A stretch of DNA of 64,000 nt from Piezodorus guildinii (GCA_023052935.1 CM041293.1:147878968-147942967), one strand, 5' to 3'. Counted from the first letter of the stretch, positions 42,966 through 55,336 are shown. The notes: generated by a model not told the origin, from the letters alone. Made by a program: numbers and translations.

Positions 42966-44012
42966 GAAAAAAAAAATCTGGTGCGGGCAACACACGACTA
43001 TCACTTACCTAGAATGTTAAAATAAATTTAAAAACTATTAAACACACTTCAATTAAATAAATATTTTAAGTTGATTTTAATAAAACGTGTATTCATTTTC
43101 GTTGAAAACATATGATTTAGATTAAATAATATAACTATATTAAATTCTTGATCAGTAATAAGTTTATTTTCCATTAGTCACTTTATCTTACCTTTTACAA
43201 CTTTTTGTATCAGATAATAATTTTTTCTTAATTTTTCTCTTTCCAATGGTATATTATACCTCTACATTACTGTTCTTATTATAAAAAAAAAAAAATTGTA
43301 TTTAAAAAATGGGACAAAAACCATAAGTTACATAATACCATACATATTACATATTACCATAACCATTACCTATTGCAACTTTGTGTATCAGGTTATATTT
43401 TTTCTTTTTTAAAATGTTTTTCTTTTCAACGGTATATTATACGTCTATATTACGGTTCTTCCGTATAACAAAAAAAAAAAAAAAAAACACATACAAAATA
43501 GTATTCCTTTTATCCTTTGGTTGGTCACCAAATTCGTTCAACGTCTATATTTAGCCGTCCTTCATCAATGTCATTAAGAGGATATGGTTAATCTCTTAGA
43601 ATGTATACAATTAAAGATAGTTCAGAAAAAAAAAATTTAAAATATTGGCATTTAAACCCTTTCAGACTATTTCAATCAGAATGAAACCAACGTGATACTA
43701 AAGCCGATTAAATTTTACATCAATATAGCGAGTTTAATCAAAATCGTTTGAGCCGTTTTTGAGGAAATCGTAAAAAGGTGCAAAATGCATAGTTAAAGTG
43801 GCTCTTCTGGTTAACCGATTTTGATGAAAAAGTAGCTGTAACATCACATGCGCTAGACTTGACACACACACACACACAGGCGTTTTTTCGGGACTTGGTC
43901 ATTTGGACTCACGAGATCCTGAAACGTGTATTTCTGTCGAAACCTGAAATTCGAAAATTTTTAGGATCACAATACTTTCCCTTACTATATATTTCATATG
44001 TACGTAAGTGAA
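42966..44012 (+). repeat. REP1 copy 14
   Basis: Left end ctggtgcgggcaacacacg, right end catatgtacgtaagtgaatg. Contains an internal partial tandem duplication near 43180-43460: the ttacctattgcaactttgtg and ggtatattata landmarks occur twice. Confidence 0.8.
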
Positions 44013-44841
44013 TGTAAAAATATTCATAGTTTTCTTCAGTCTGTCTTTATGCACTCGTGGGATTAAGTATGAATAAATACGCCTGATATTCTCTTATTGA
44101 AAAAATTCTGGAAGACGTATGTGCATCGAGAGTTTCGAATTGATTTACTAATAACATACATTTGTCATCGCCGTCCTTCGAAATGTAAGCGAAGAAGGTT
44201 TCCGTTACTTTCACTCCACGCTTATGTTAAAGCTGCCATAATTGAAAGATAAATTAAAGCTTAGGACAGGAAGAAGCGAACAGGTAGACAGCTGTGGTGG
44301 GCGGAGACGAGCTGTAAGCGAAGGATGCCTGGTTACCTGAGGCCAGGCGAGATGAGCTTCGGCCTTGGCCGGTTTCGAATAAATATTTAAAATAGCCTCT
44401 TCACTGTCCTCCTCAGCCTTACCTTTCCAATCCTCTTTGGAATAATGTCAGTCCCTACCTAGTCGTGAAAGCTGGTGTCTAATCTCTGTCAAATAGTATA
44501 TCTTTATCGCGTCTTATATAAGTCTACCCGTAGTGGTAGTTAACGAATCCTAACACGGAAATTCTCGAGATTAAACTTGGTTAAATATTTATTCGTTATT
44601 AACAAACGCGTGATTTTAATGGACCTATCCTTGCCTGTGCTATAAAATTCGAAAGGATGTTGTAATAAGAATATGATCAAGATTAAATTTTGCTTTATAC
44701 ACCTACGACAAAAATATACTCTAATATTATTTGATTAAATATTTAATTGTAATGTAATTAAACTAGTTATTATTATTATTAAATATATATATATATATTT
44801 TTTATTATTATTTATTGATATTTTTTATCTTTATATTTTAT
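44013..44841. other. Unassigned DNA, GC-richer at 44160-44480
   Basis: Looked for exons in the GC-richer part and found no convincing splice-bounded frame. The remainder is AT-rich. Confidence 0.3.
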
Positions 44842-45658
44842 CCCGGTTTTGGGGTATGCCGATGATCTGGTACTGCTAGGTGATGCTAGGTGAAGATACG
44901 GAAACCATACAACTAAATACAAGTGTGTTAATAAAAACCGGTAAAGAAATAGAACTCGAATTAAATACCGATAAGACGAAATTTATGATTAGTAGCAGAA
45001 ACGGTGACGATCTTGGTGATCTTCATGTATCAGGGCATACTTTTGAACACGTAGAGAAATTCAAGTATTTAGGTTCAATGATAACAAGAAAAAATGAAAT
45101 CCAGGAAGAAATAAAGTCACGGTTAAAGGTGGGAAATGCGCGTTATTATTCAGTAGCTAAGTTACTTAGTTCGCGGCTTCTATCTAAAAACTTAAAGGTT
45201 AGAATTCATAAAACTATTATTCTGCTGACGGTTCTTTACGGATATGAAACCTGGCCGCTTACTTTGAAGGATGAACAACGGCTTAAGGTTTTCGGAAATA
45301 AGGTACTGCGTAAAATATTTGGTCCGAAGAGAGATGAGGCCACTGGGGAGTTTAGAAGGTTGCACAACGTGGAATTGCGGAACTTGTATCCTGTAAATAT
45401 AATTGATTTGATAGCATCGCGGAGACTCAAATGTGCGAGTAAAGTTGTTGGGCTCGGTGAGGAGCGGATTCCGAGGAAGTTGGTATTCGCTGATCCGACT
45501 GATAGGCGTCCGAAAGGTAGGTCGAAGCGTCGATGGTAGGATTGCGTTAAGGCTGATCTCGGGGGCTTGGGCTTGAACGGTGAACATTGGACGAGTATGT
45601 TTAGGCGGAATTTAGTGGTATCGGCATCGAACCTTCGTGTTAGCCTATTATTATTATT
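44842..45658 (+). pseudogene. LINE reverse transcriptase 3' fragment, ATT-tailed family
   Basis: Best copy of the family at 1231 and 59739. It opens at VLGYADDLVLL (catalytic YADD, about 44855). A 10-bp direct duplication (tgctaggtga twice, 44875-44894) then breaks the frame. The long frame at 44880-45539 carries ELNTDKTKFMISSRNGDD, FEHVEKFKYLGSMITRKNE, KLLSSRLLSKNLKVRIHKT, LLTVLYGYETWPLTLKDEQ and LRKIFGPKRDEATGEFRRL. Its stop interrupts the usual C-terminus. The 3' end is ATT repeats at 45645-45658. 5'-truncated. Confidence 0.85.
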
Positions 45659-46340
45659 GATATTTACAACTGTATTGTAAGGCTAAAAGAAAATAGTCAT
45701 GAAAAAGACATGTAGAGAAGCTTCCAAATGGAAGCACTCTAAATACTCTAAACTAGAAGGTCTCGAAGCCATCTTCTTTTGAAGTGGAAGAAAGGATTGA
45801 AACTTGTAGATTAGAGTGGAAATGCAGTTTGTCATGAAGGAATGATATCTGGTTTAGACCAAATCAGCAACATACGGACCATATATACGGAGTCCTAAAT
45901 ATCGGATCTGTTCAACAGAAACTAGCGGAATGTTGTTGAAGGACACTGTAGGGCAGGATGTCATAGATTTATGACGAAGGGTAAAGGTAATTTTATGGTA
46001 TTTGTTGGAATTTATTTTAATTTTCGAATTCTGACACCATACCTCAAGGTTTCTGATGTGGGATTGGAGAGTTTTATAGGACTGATAACACGCATGTTTC
46101 ATCAGCATAGGTAGAAAGGAAAGTGTTAGGACGGGATGGGATATCAGCTGTATAAACTGTTTAAAGAATAGGTCCTAAAATACTGCCCTGAGGAACACCA
46201 GCAAAATGACTAAAAATGGATGAATAGGAATTATTATGATTTACTTTGAAGGATCTGAAACTGAGGTAGGACTGGATGATAAGGAAATATGTAGAGGAGA
46301 GTAATTTGCGGAATTTGTAAAGCAATCCCGGGCGCCATCA
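45656..46340 (-). pseudogene. Jockey-type LINE fragment with RT motifs
   Basis: Minus strand: AGVPQGSILGPILF (RT motif B) at about 46150-46190, then LQSHIRNLEVWCQNSKIKIN and SVEQIRYLGLRI. The C-terminal part is deleted and the typical Jockey 3' untranslated end is at 45656-45780. The YADD motif is destroyed. Confidence 0.8.
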
Positions 46341-46488
46341 AAATATATTAATCATAAGATATTTTTTTATAAATATTCGGCCCTTGCTACACGGTGATAG
46401 AGACATAATTATTTTTAGTCAAGTAAGACAATAATATCGAATATGACATAGTACTAGGCCTGAATGGCTGGACTGCTTAACCTAATTC

Positions 46489-48697
46489 TTTTTTTTTTTT
46501 TTTTTTTTTTTGGGCGCGAAAAGGCCTTGAAGACCACGCGAATATCATGTTCAGGTTTGCTTCCTCGACTTCCTTCTCTTCCATACTTCCCTCATAACCT
46601 CCGCATGTTTGCGCTTTCTTTCCTCCGACCACGCATAATCCCTTTTTTGGCGTTCTTTGACCACGAAGTCCTTTATATTGTTCAGTGAACTTCTGTAGGC
46701 TTCTCTATCCCCACAGTCTGAATCCTTCAGTCCTGCTGAATCCATGTCGACCCTGATCTGCTTGAAAAACCAGTCGTGTTCTTGCGCTGGTGGAATCGTC
46801 GGAAGATTTCCCGGTTTAACCTTTCAGGGCTCATCCTCATCATGTGCCCATAGAATTTGAGCCTTCTTACCCTGATGTCGATCTCCAGACTTTTGTTGTC
46901 AACGTATATTTCTTTGTTGGACTTTAGCCTGTATCCTTCGGGTGTCTTGTTGGGCCCATAGATCTTCCTAAGTATTTTTCTTTCTACCTTCAGAAGTTTT
47001 TCTAAGCTAGGGAGGCAGGAGGTCTCTGTCCCATAGAGTATCACGGGTTTGATAACGGTGTTATAATGTCGGACTTTGGCTTTGATGGATAGGTTCTTTT
47101 TGTTGTAGAAGTTCTTGAGGTCAAAATACAAGCTCTCCAATTTCGCGACTTTTCCCTTAAAGCTTTCTCGGTCCGATCCGTTATTGCAGATGACTTCTCC
47201 CAGGTATCTGAATTTCGGGGTCACCTTTATCTTTCCACATACGGTGTCGACCGCCTTTTTCTTGTATTTTGAATCTGTGGTCATTAGTACTGTCTTTTTA
47301 GAGGAGATTTGTAAGCCCGTTTTCATGGCTATCCTTGAGAGGGCATTTATCTGAGCGATCGCCTCTTCCTCCGTTTCCGCGAAGAGGGCGAGGTCGTCTG
47401 CATAGGCAAGACACTTTACTTTTACATGGTCCTTCTTCGTACCTAGGACCGCTCCGGAGTCGTTTTCTTTCCACAGTTCTCTCATTATCTTATCCAGTAC
47501 TACATTGAATAATACTGGGGATAGCCCATCTCCCTGTCTGAGTCCCGTTTTGATCTGGAACGGTTTGCTGACGTGTCCTTGATACTTGACTTTTGACTCG
47601 GTCTCTGACAGGGTCAGTCCTATCAGCGTCCTGGTTTTCTGGTCGACCCCATATTCCTTGAGTACTTCAAGCAAGGTCTCCCTGTCTACCGAGTCGTACG
47701 CCTTCTTGAAGTCGACGAACGAGATGAAGAGGTTTTTTCTGCTCTGGGTTCTGTAATATCTAATCAGGAGCTTAGGCTAAGGATCTGTTCCTGGCATGAT
47801 CTGTTTTTTCTGAATCCCGCCTGATATTCCCCGATCCTCGGGTCCACTTGTGGGTACAACCTGTTCAGGAGTGCTTTGGAGAGAATTTTGTATGATACTG
47901 GCAGTAGGGATATCCCTCTGTAGTTGTTCACATCAGATTTATTCCCTTTCTTGTGAAGTGGGTGTATCAGGGCGGTTCTCCATTCCTTCAGAATTCTCTC
48001 TTCACTCCAGACATCCATCAACATTTCCGTGATTGTTTTCCGGAAATCTTCCCCTGTTAGTTTCCACATTTCCGCAAGAACCCCATCTTCACCCGCCGCT
48101 TTGTTATTTTTTAAGGACGCGATAATCTCGTCCAATTCCTCGTCGTCCGGAGGGTATGACTCCGCATGTAGAGGAGTGTTGTCGACTGCTGCCAGTTTCT
48201 CACTTGGTTTTTCACAGTTCAGCAGTTCTTCAAAATACTTCGCGAACTCGTCACAGATTTCTTCTTTGGTTTGTGCCGGAGGTTTTTCTTTCCTCTTTAG
48301 TACCAGACCAGAGGGTGTGAACCCTTTGGTTTTCTGCTTGCAGCTTTTGTAAAAGAGTCTGGTGTTGTTCTTCCTGAAGTTTGTTTCCATTTCCGTAAGT
48401 TGTTCATTGAGGAAGCTCCTTCTCCTTTTCCTTAGTGTTTGGTGAGCGTTCTTCCTTTTTTCTAAAAATTCCTCATGGTTTTCCTTAGTTTTATTTTGGT
48501 TCCATCTTTTCCATGCATCAAATCTGTCCTTTATCGCCAATTCGCATTCGATATTCCACCATTCTCTCCTCTGTGCCTTTTTCCCAGGCGCAAGCTTTTT
48601 AGCGAGGCCCACCATATTCTCATTGATTTCTTCCCAATTATTCGGTATATTTAAGTTTTTCCTGAAAGTTTCTCCATAAACTTTAACCAGTTTATTT
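46489..48697 (-). mobile_element. 5'-truncated LINE with poly(A) tail and target-site duplication
   Basis: T tract at 46489-46511 is the poly(A) tail. The 13-bp text taattcttttttt occurs at 46483-46495 and 48698-48710 and looks like the target duplication, though the T run makes the exact border uncertain. Body contains the RT of ORF2 only. Endonuclease and ORF1 are absent through 5' truncation. The longest retroelement coding block in the window. Confidence 0.85.
46727..48615 (-). pseudogene. LINE ORF2 reverse transcriptase, one frameshift
   Basis: The first block (48615 down to 47764) holds a pre-RT region rich in Lys/Glu, then NNKAAGEDGVLAEMWK (motif 1), WRTALIHPLHKKGNKSDVNN and YRGISLLPVSYKILSKALLN (motif 2), and YQAGFRKNRSC. 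The second block, in another frame, begins near 47765 with FVDFKKAYDSVDRE (motif A, catalytic Asp). It continues with GLRQGDGLSPVLFNVVLDKI (motif B), YADDLALFAE at 47393-47404 (motif C) and FRYLGEVI, and ends in a thumb and C-terminal region (LRKIYGPNKTPEGYRL, RVRRLKFYGHMMRM). The two blocks meet near 47770, where a one-base change shifts the frame. All catalytic Asp residues remain. Clade not assigned. Confidence 0.88.
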
Positions 48698-48872
48698 TAA
48701 TTCTTTTTTTGTTGTGTTTATTATTAACAAGAGAAGGTTCTTATGAAAGAACCAATTCTTCAAATTATTACAAAGTGGTTTATTATTTCCAAATAAATAT
48801 ATTATGGCATAACTGTTAATATAGATATTAAAAGGCAGTTAAACAAAGGAAAATGGTCAATCGCCATTGCTA

Positions 48873-49425
48873 ATTTAAAAATCTGGTGCGGGCAACAAAC
48901 GACTTTCACTTTCCTCGACTGTTAAAATCAATTTAAAACTATTAAATATACTTCAATTTGAAAAATATTCTAAATTCATTTGAATAAAACGTGTGTTCAT
49001 TTTTGTTGGAAACATATCGTTAAGATTAAATAATAAAACTGCATTAAATTGTTAATCAGTAATAAGTTTATTCCCTGTTCGTCACTTTATATTACCTATT
49101 ACAATTTTGTGTGTCAGGTAACATTTTTTCTAAAATATTTTTATTTCCAATGGTATATTATACGTCTATATTACTGTTCTTACTAAAAAAAAAAAAAAAA
49201 AACTTAGATAAAAAAATAGTTTTCCTTTTATCCTTTAGTTGGCAATCAAATTCGTCCAACTTGTATATTTAGTCGTCCTTCATCAATTTCATTAAGATGA
49301 AATTTGTTAATCTTTTCGAATGTACAAAATTAAAGGTAGTTTAGAGGAAGATAATTTAAAATATCGGTATTTAAGCCCTGTCCGACTGTTTCAATCGGAA
49401 TAAAACCTACATGATATTTAACTGT
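48873..49425 (+). repeat. REP1 copy 15 (left half)
   Basis: Starts ctggtgcgggcaacaaacga, proceeds colinearly to aaacctacatgatattt, then breaks. Confidence 0.72.
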
Positions 49426-49548
49426 TCTTAACATCGAAAAACAAGAATCACACGAAGAAATAGTTTTGCTCTTTTATCCTTTAGTTGGTCATCAAATTCG
49501 TCCAACTTGTTTATTTAGCAGTCCTTCATCAATGTCATTAAGATGATA
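49426..49548 (+). repeat. REP1 internal segment repeated
   Basis: The words atcctttagttggtcatcaa, attcgtccaacttg and gtccttcatcaatgtcatta were already present at 49220-49300, so a part of REP1 is duplicated in tandem. Confidence 0.65.
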
Positions 49549-49935
49549 TTTTTTTTTTTTTATTTAAAAATCTCTACTATTTTTTTTTTCTATTTTCAAT
49601 AATAACTGATTTATTGAATTAAATCATATTTGATCGGCTGCCAATTTAGAGTCAATGTGCGGATACCTAGTTGTTAGAATCATTGTTGAATGCGTAAGTA
49701 TTTTTGTGACGAGACCCGAAAAAATCTGTCGAGTAGTTTTGCAGAAAAGACGCGGAAGGCGGACAATTTTTTTTTTAATTCGTTATTCGGATTCTACGTA
49801 TCTTGAAACGTAAGCCCTCAAATATTTAGAGAGGTTTAACTTTTTTTTTTTTGGTTCGATTACAAAGGTTTACCATTGAAAATAATAATCCAAAATCAAG
49901 AAATTTGCGCGTAACGTTTGAAAACGAATTGTGTA

Positions 49936-50782
49936 TCTTATGTTTTCTTTAATTTTATAAATTAATAATAGTCTACCTATATATATAATTATATATCCTT
50001 ATTTCCCTTGTTCAATTTCGCCACCTCACCACCTATTTCACTAATTCTTTATTTGTTGTTTTCATTTCCCGAAGAATCTTCTTATGGGATAAAAAAAAAA
50101 AGATTGAATTTGAAATGAATTTAATTACTTTTGTTACTCTGTGAATTACGAAGAAAAGATACTAAACTCTAAATATTGATTAATTACAACTTAGAATTTT
50201 CTTTGGCTATTATAATTTTAATTAAGGGTTTATGTTGCAATCGATTGACTTTTTATTTGTAACAGATTATTTAATATATAATTACCTACTAAAAATTTAT
50301 GTCTCAATTGATTGAGTTTTTCTTTGTAACAGATTATTATTAAAAATATATCCTTTTATTTACCATTACCTACTTATTAAACAATCGAAGATTGATTTCC
50401 AACTATATTCTTAATCGATAGATGATTGGACAAATAGACAATCATTAATCGTAGGACATAGTTTTGTTATGATGAAAAAAAAAAGGTTAAAAACAAATTA
50501 AATAAAAAAATAAATAAATAAACCATTATATTATTAACACCGCAACACGAGTTACTTACGTAATGTTAAATACAGCAGGAACAGAAGACCTTGAATAGTT
50601 CGGCGTCGATTCAATACATCTTTACCATCAACAATAATTCAGAGTGTAATTATATAATACATAACATATTATAATACTATTCATGTTCATATATATGCAC
50701 ATATAAATAAATAATATTTTGTAAATTAATTTAAGTAATCATGATTATGGTTTTGGCAGGTGTGCTTTAATCTATTTTTAAA
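49936..50782. other. Unassigned AT-rich DNA
   Basis: Nothing recognised. Confidence 0.35.
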
Positions 50783-51662
50783 AAATCTGGTGCGGGCAAC
50801 ACACAACTTTCACTTACGTCCATTTTTAAAATCAATGAAAGAATTTTCAGTTTCAAATTTTCAAATACAGTTTGAGATATAGATACGTGAAACTATTAAA
50901 TTATTATTATAGATTTTATTAAAAAATCTATTATATTATTATCTAAAATAATCACTTAGTTTTATCGGCTTGTCTTCACTCTCTATTAACTTTTAAAAGC
51001 TAGTGTATGAGATAATATTTTTTGTAAAATCTTTAGCTTTCCAACGATATATCATACATGTATACTACAGCTGTTATGTTCTAAAACAAAAAAATGCACT
51101 ATTTTTTTTTCTCCTTTAGTTGTTTTTTAAAATTCGCACAACTTACAAATTTACCTGTTTTTTATCAGTGATAACAAGATAATATAGTTATTTTTATAGA
51201 ATCAACAAAATTAAAGGTACTTTAGAGGAAGAAAATTTAAAATATCATCATTTAAGCCCTGTCAGATTATTTTAATCAGAATAATTTCTACATAGTATCA
51301 AAGCCTATTAAATTTTAAATCGATATAGCGAGTTTAATGAAAATCGCCGGATCCGTTTTCGAGAAAATCGAAAAAAGGTGCAAAATGTATATAGTATAAA
51401 GTGGCACTTCTTGTAATCTCATTTTGATGAAAATAGTTTTGTAACGTGGCGGGCGTATATTTGTCTAAATTTCAGTTTCATAGGACTTACCGTTTTCGCC
51501 CGAGAGTTACCACACACACACACACACACACACCTTTTTGCGGGACTTGGTTATTTGGGCTCAGGAGGCCCTAAAATGTGTATTTCCGTTGAAAACTTCA
51601 ATTCGAAAATTTTCACGATCGCAATACTTTCCCTTAATATATATATAGTAATTGAAAGTAAA
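50783..51662 (+). repeat. REP1 copy 16, first of a head-to-head pair
   Basis: Left end ctggtgcgggcaacacacaa, CA tract at 51510-51532, right end atatatagtaattgaaagta. Followed at once by an inverted copy. Confidence 0.82.
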
Positions 51663-51663
51663 A

Positions 51664-52436
51664 ATACGATAATTCACATGACTAAGTTCCGAAAAAAGTT
51701 CTGGGTGTGTGTAGCAGTAGTAAGTCAAGCTCAAAAACGACAAGTTGTATTAGATCTAAAATTTCATCTTTTAGAAGTGTATATGCCAGAGATTTTAAAT
51801 AAAAATTATCTAGCAAGAAGAGCCACTTTATACAATGCATTTTACACATTTTTAAGATTTTCTCAACAGGTATAACGGTTTTGATTAACACCGCCATATT
51901 CTTGTAATATTTAACAGACTGTAATACTTAATTTATAATTTAAGCCTGGCATAGCGTGAATACTGATATTTAAAACTTTCTTCCTCCAAAGCATCATTAA
52001 TTTTGTGGATTCGAAAAAATTTCATCTTCTTATCATTGACAAAAAAACGGGTAAATATTCAAGTTAAACGTATTTTATAACCAACTAAAGGGTAAAAGAG
52101 CAAAAATATTTTTTTGTTTTATTTTTATTATTTTGAACATAATTATAGTAATATAGATGCATAATATAAATTTGTAAATCTGGTGATTTTAGAAAAAAAA
52201 TATCTTATACACATAGCTGTAAAACATAAGGCTGAAAGACCAAAAGGGCATAGACCCAAATGATCATTGCAATAAATAATTTTTGTTAACAGATTATTAA
52301 ATCTAAAATACATGTTTCTATCGAAACTAAATGTGATTCTTTGACTCTTTTTTCATCTTTAAATTTATTTAAAAGTTCCTAGATTGTTTTTAATAGCGCG
52401 GGGAAAAGTGAAAATCGTGTGTTACGCGCACTGAGC
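51664..52436 (-). repeat. REP1 copy 17, second of the pair
   Basis: Begins at the REP1 right side (tccgaaaaaagttctggg with a short TG tract) and ends gtgttacgcgcactgagct. It is more diverged than its neighbour, so the pair is not a fresh duplication. An apparent 106-codon frame across the junction (51555-51875) is chimeric. Confidence 0.72.
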
Positions 52437-52499
52437 TTTTTAGAAAAATTTAGTATTTTGTTACGGAATTAACGCATTAGAGGTGTTTGATTTTAATAT

Positions 52500-52888
52500 G
52501 ATATGGGGCTCTTACTAAACCATCATCTACTAACCCAAATCCAATCCTTACAATAAAAAATCTTCAACGCTGTTCCCTGCAGATATACAGTTCTGTTCCT
52601 TATGTTACTGATGTGGCCCGAATCAGGTATCACTCAATCCTTTCATGACAAAGTCCATTCTCACTCCAACCCTCTAGTTTCAATCCTTTCTTCCTCTTCA
52701 ATTCCTGATACCTCCGAGGCGCCTGAAAAGGAGATGGCCCCGGGACCTTCTAGTTTAGAATATTTTTAGAGTGCTTCCAATGGGAAGCTTCTCAACATGT
52801 ATTTCATGTCATTGTATTACATAACTATCACATTTACTTGATATCTTTTTTTTAATAAAGTTGTAAATATCAAAATGTTTTTAAAAAA
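52500..52888 (+). pseudogene. Jockey-type LINE 3' fragment
   Basis: Broken coding words (ccaatccttacaataaaaa, ccgaggcgcctgaaaagg, agatggccccgggacc) followed by the conserved untranslated end (gagtgcttccaatgggaagc, taataaagttgtaaat). Close in order to 27838-28384. Confidence 0.7.
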
Positions 52889-53200
52889 ATATGATATAAG
52901 CTAAAAGGAATATATCACTCAGTAAATTTATTTTTTTAAATCAATTAAGAACAATTACTTTTTATATAATTTGTCGCGTTCTTAAACAACTGATATTCTG
53001 GTTAAAATGTTTAAATTATGATTTAGCCAATTAATTTCTCCATATAAAATCTAGTTATTCTGACACCTTTTGGTAATTGAATACTGTTTTTTTGTAACTG
53101 GGTACGAAGTTTTTTGTTATAAAGTAATATTACATACATACTCTGCGCTACAGCTCAGTTCGGGCCCTGCCCTCCAAATTATGTAATACTACAAAGAATT
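52889..53200. other. Unassigned AT-rich DNA
   Basis: Nothing recognised. Confidence 0.35.
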
Positions 53201-53330
53201 GATTGGGTGATGCTACAATAGGAGTCCTAAATTTTTCCCATCCAAATTTTATTAGAAAACTTATCTTTAACGAGAACCTGACATCGCATAGGATTGGGAC
53301 CACCATTTTATGTCCCCTTCGAACGACAGG
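53201..53330 (-). mobile_element. SINE-b 3' half
   Basis: Carries gggtgatgctacaatagg, taacgagaacctgacatcgc and gggaccacc. The tRNA head is missing. Confidence 0.75.
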
Positions 53331-53969
53331 AAAAAAGGAAGTGACCTCAAAATAACTAAAAAAACTATTAACGTATTGAGGTTTACAGAATAACGAATAT
53401 GAAGTCTCAAATACAAGAAAAAAATTAACCTATATTAAATTTAAAAAAAAGCTACATATTAAAAAAATAAAAAATAAAGCAATTTTTGATAATGAAATCT
53501 GAATATTTAACATTTATGTCTAGAGCTAATATAAAATTCAAGTATTAAAAAATTTATTGATATAACATGTTTGAGCAAAATTGTAAATATAATTATATAT
53601 TTTGTATACGGTTAAGAGAAAGTAAAATGTATTAATAAGATATTATAGATTGATAACTACAGTGTGTATGTAGCTACCTAATTAATTTGGGCAACAACGC
53701 TTTCTCTCTTTACGCTTAGTTACCTCAATGAGAGTTTTCGGTTATGGTATTAAGGTCTGAACATTGAGGCAGTTGACACTGCATGTAAAAACGTTGAATG
53801 CAAAATCTTAATGAATATTGAACAAAAATTAAATGATTAATATTAAAATAGCAAATAAAGCTAAAAGAACAGACTGGACCAAACGTAACAAGATATGGGT
53901 GCCCCAAACACGTCCAGTCATGACGTCTAGAAGTTGCATCTAGACAAATCCAAAACTTTTTTTTCTTTA
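53331..53969. other. Unassigned AT-rich DNA
   Basis: Nothing recognised. Confidence 0.35.
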
Positions 53970-54147
53970 TGTCTATCCCTACCCTTTGCAGGCTCTACAT
54001 GGTTTTCTCGAGCCAGAAGAGGAATTAGGATTAGTAGATAGCTCCCGACACCGAGATGAGAACTCGTAATTATTTAATGTCGAGTTTCTGGTCATCTGGT
54101 TGCTGGGACAACAGGCGTTAACTAACTCATCCACTCCGCCCCTGCTG
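53970..54147 (-). mobile_element. Possible third tRNA-derived SINE (SINE-c)
   Basis: On the minus strand ggagtggatgagttagttaa then cgcc fits a tRNA box A, and about 55 bases on cgagttctcatctcgg fits a weak box B. A body with ctggctcgagaaaacc and gcaaagggtagggatagac follows. It is the only copy in the window, so the call rests on the promoter-like boxes. Confidence 0.45.
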
Positions 54148-54329
54148 AAACGCATACCATTGCTATAGTATTATTATTATTTTCCGAAAATATACGACTC
54201 ATAATACAATGCAGTTGAAGATATACCTGCATTCCTATTCGTATTACGACAGCACTGTACCCTACTTAGGCTTATAAAACAAAAACACATATATGTACAC
54301 AATGGTATAAGGGGGAGGAGATAGACGTA

Positions 54330-54680
54330 GTGTGGAAGTATAAAGATTTGGGTCAGACAATTACTGATAATTTATCACTTCATGAGCATTTTAAAGAAAA
54401 AGTACAGACTGCCAAGTTAAGTATTAATAGTATCTGGAGTAATGTATTTAGTAATAAACATGTGCCGATATCGCCCAAGTATAAAGTATTTCAGGCGGTA
54501 GTGGAATCTGTAATGTCCTATGGAGCGCAATTTTGGGGATGCCGTAATTACCAACAAATAGAATCTATTCATAGATTATTTTTGAAGAAACTTTTTAACC
54601 TACCAAAGAACACACCAAACTACATGTTAGATGAGGTAGATGGTTGGGGGTGCGGCCATAGTATAGAAAGACACATTTAA
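54330..54680 (+). pseudogene. LINE reverse transcriptase thumb fragment
   Basis: Open over 116 codons: KYKDLGQTITDNLSLHEHF, then KVQTAKLSINSIWSNVFSN, then KYKVFQAVVESVMSYGAQFW and IESIHRLFLKKLFNLPKNTP. This is the region after the catalytic motifs of a non-LTR RT. The last part of the frame belongs to the hammerhead unit. A diverged inverted copy is at about 55440-55793. Clade undetermined. Confidence 0.72.
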
Positions 54681-54709
54681 AACAATTACTATTTTAATTA
54701 TGTGCCGAC

Positions 54710-54743
54710 GTTTCAGCCTATATTGTGAATCTTTATCGGGGCT
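54710..54743 (-). ncRNA. Hammerhead-like core, decayed
   Basis: Left arm of E on the minus strand: CCGATAA in place of CTGATGA, weak stem II, then TGAAACG. Expected inactive. Confidence 0.45.
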
Positions 54744-55336
54744 AATAGAAACAAGATAACAACCAATGTAATTATAGACATAATAATGCGTTAGGTATAT
54801 AATAATAATATGACAGTAATATAATATGGGAACATAAATAAAATTAAATGTAAAATGATAGTAAGATGACAGTTATAAAGTATGGAAATAAACAAAATTA
54901 AGATGATAGTTATAAAGTATGGATGACAGTTATAAAAATAATTAATAAGATGATAGTTGTACAGTATGGATGTAAACAGAATTGAGATGATGAGTTTTAA
55001 AGTATGGATGACAGTTATAAAAATAATTTTACTGTACAACTATCATCTTATTTTTTTTTTATATCTGTAATCCATACTTTATATCTCATCATCTCAATTC
55101 TGTGTACTTCTATACTGTACAACTATCATCTTATTGATTATTTTTATAACTGTCATCCATACTTTATAACTATCATCTTAATTTTGTTTATTTCCATACT
55201 TTATAACTGTCATCTTATTATCATTTTACATTTAATTTTATTTATGTTCCCATATTATATTACTGTCATATTATTATTATATACCTAACGCATTATTAAG
55301 TCTATAATTACATTGGTTGTTATCTTGTTTCTTTTA

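Larger units (their letters stand above)
48765..49935 (+). repeat. REP2 copy, interrupted by REP1
   Basis: REP2 words at 48765-48872 (caaattattacaaagtggtt, ggcagttaaacaaagg) and at 49590-49935 (ttgaattaaatcatatttga, cggattctacgtatcttg, ggttcgattacaaaggttt) are the left and right parts of one copy, colinear with 19660-20390. The REP1 block lies between them. Confidence 0.68.

Noticed and set aside
48029..48352. Plus-strand frame opposite the LINE RT
   Set aside because: Serine-rich antisense shadow of the ORF2 coding strand.
2887..52436. A CRISPR-like array from the many REP1 copies
   Set aside because: Copies are about 1 kb, in both orientations and irregularly spaced. This is eukaryotic interspersed repeat DNA.
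54791..55288. Two hydrophobic proteins of 82 and 94 residues, seemingly membrane proteins
   Set aside because: They are the same imperfect repeat read from both arms of palindrome E. Hydrophobicity comes from AT-rich repeat units, not from a gene.
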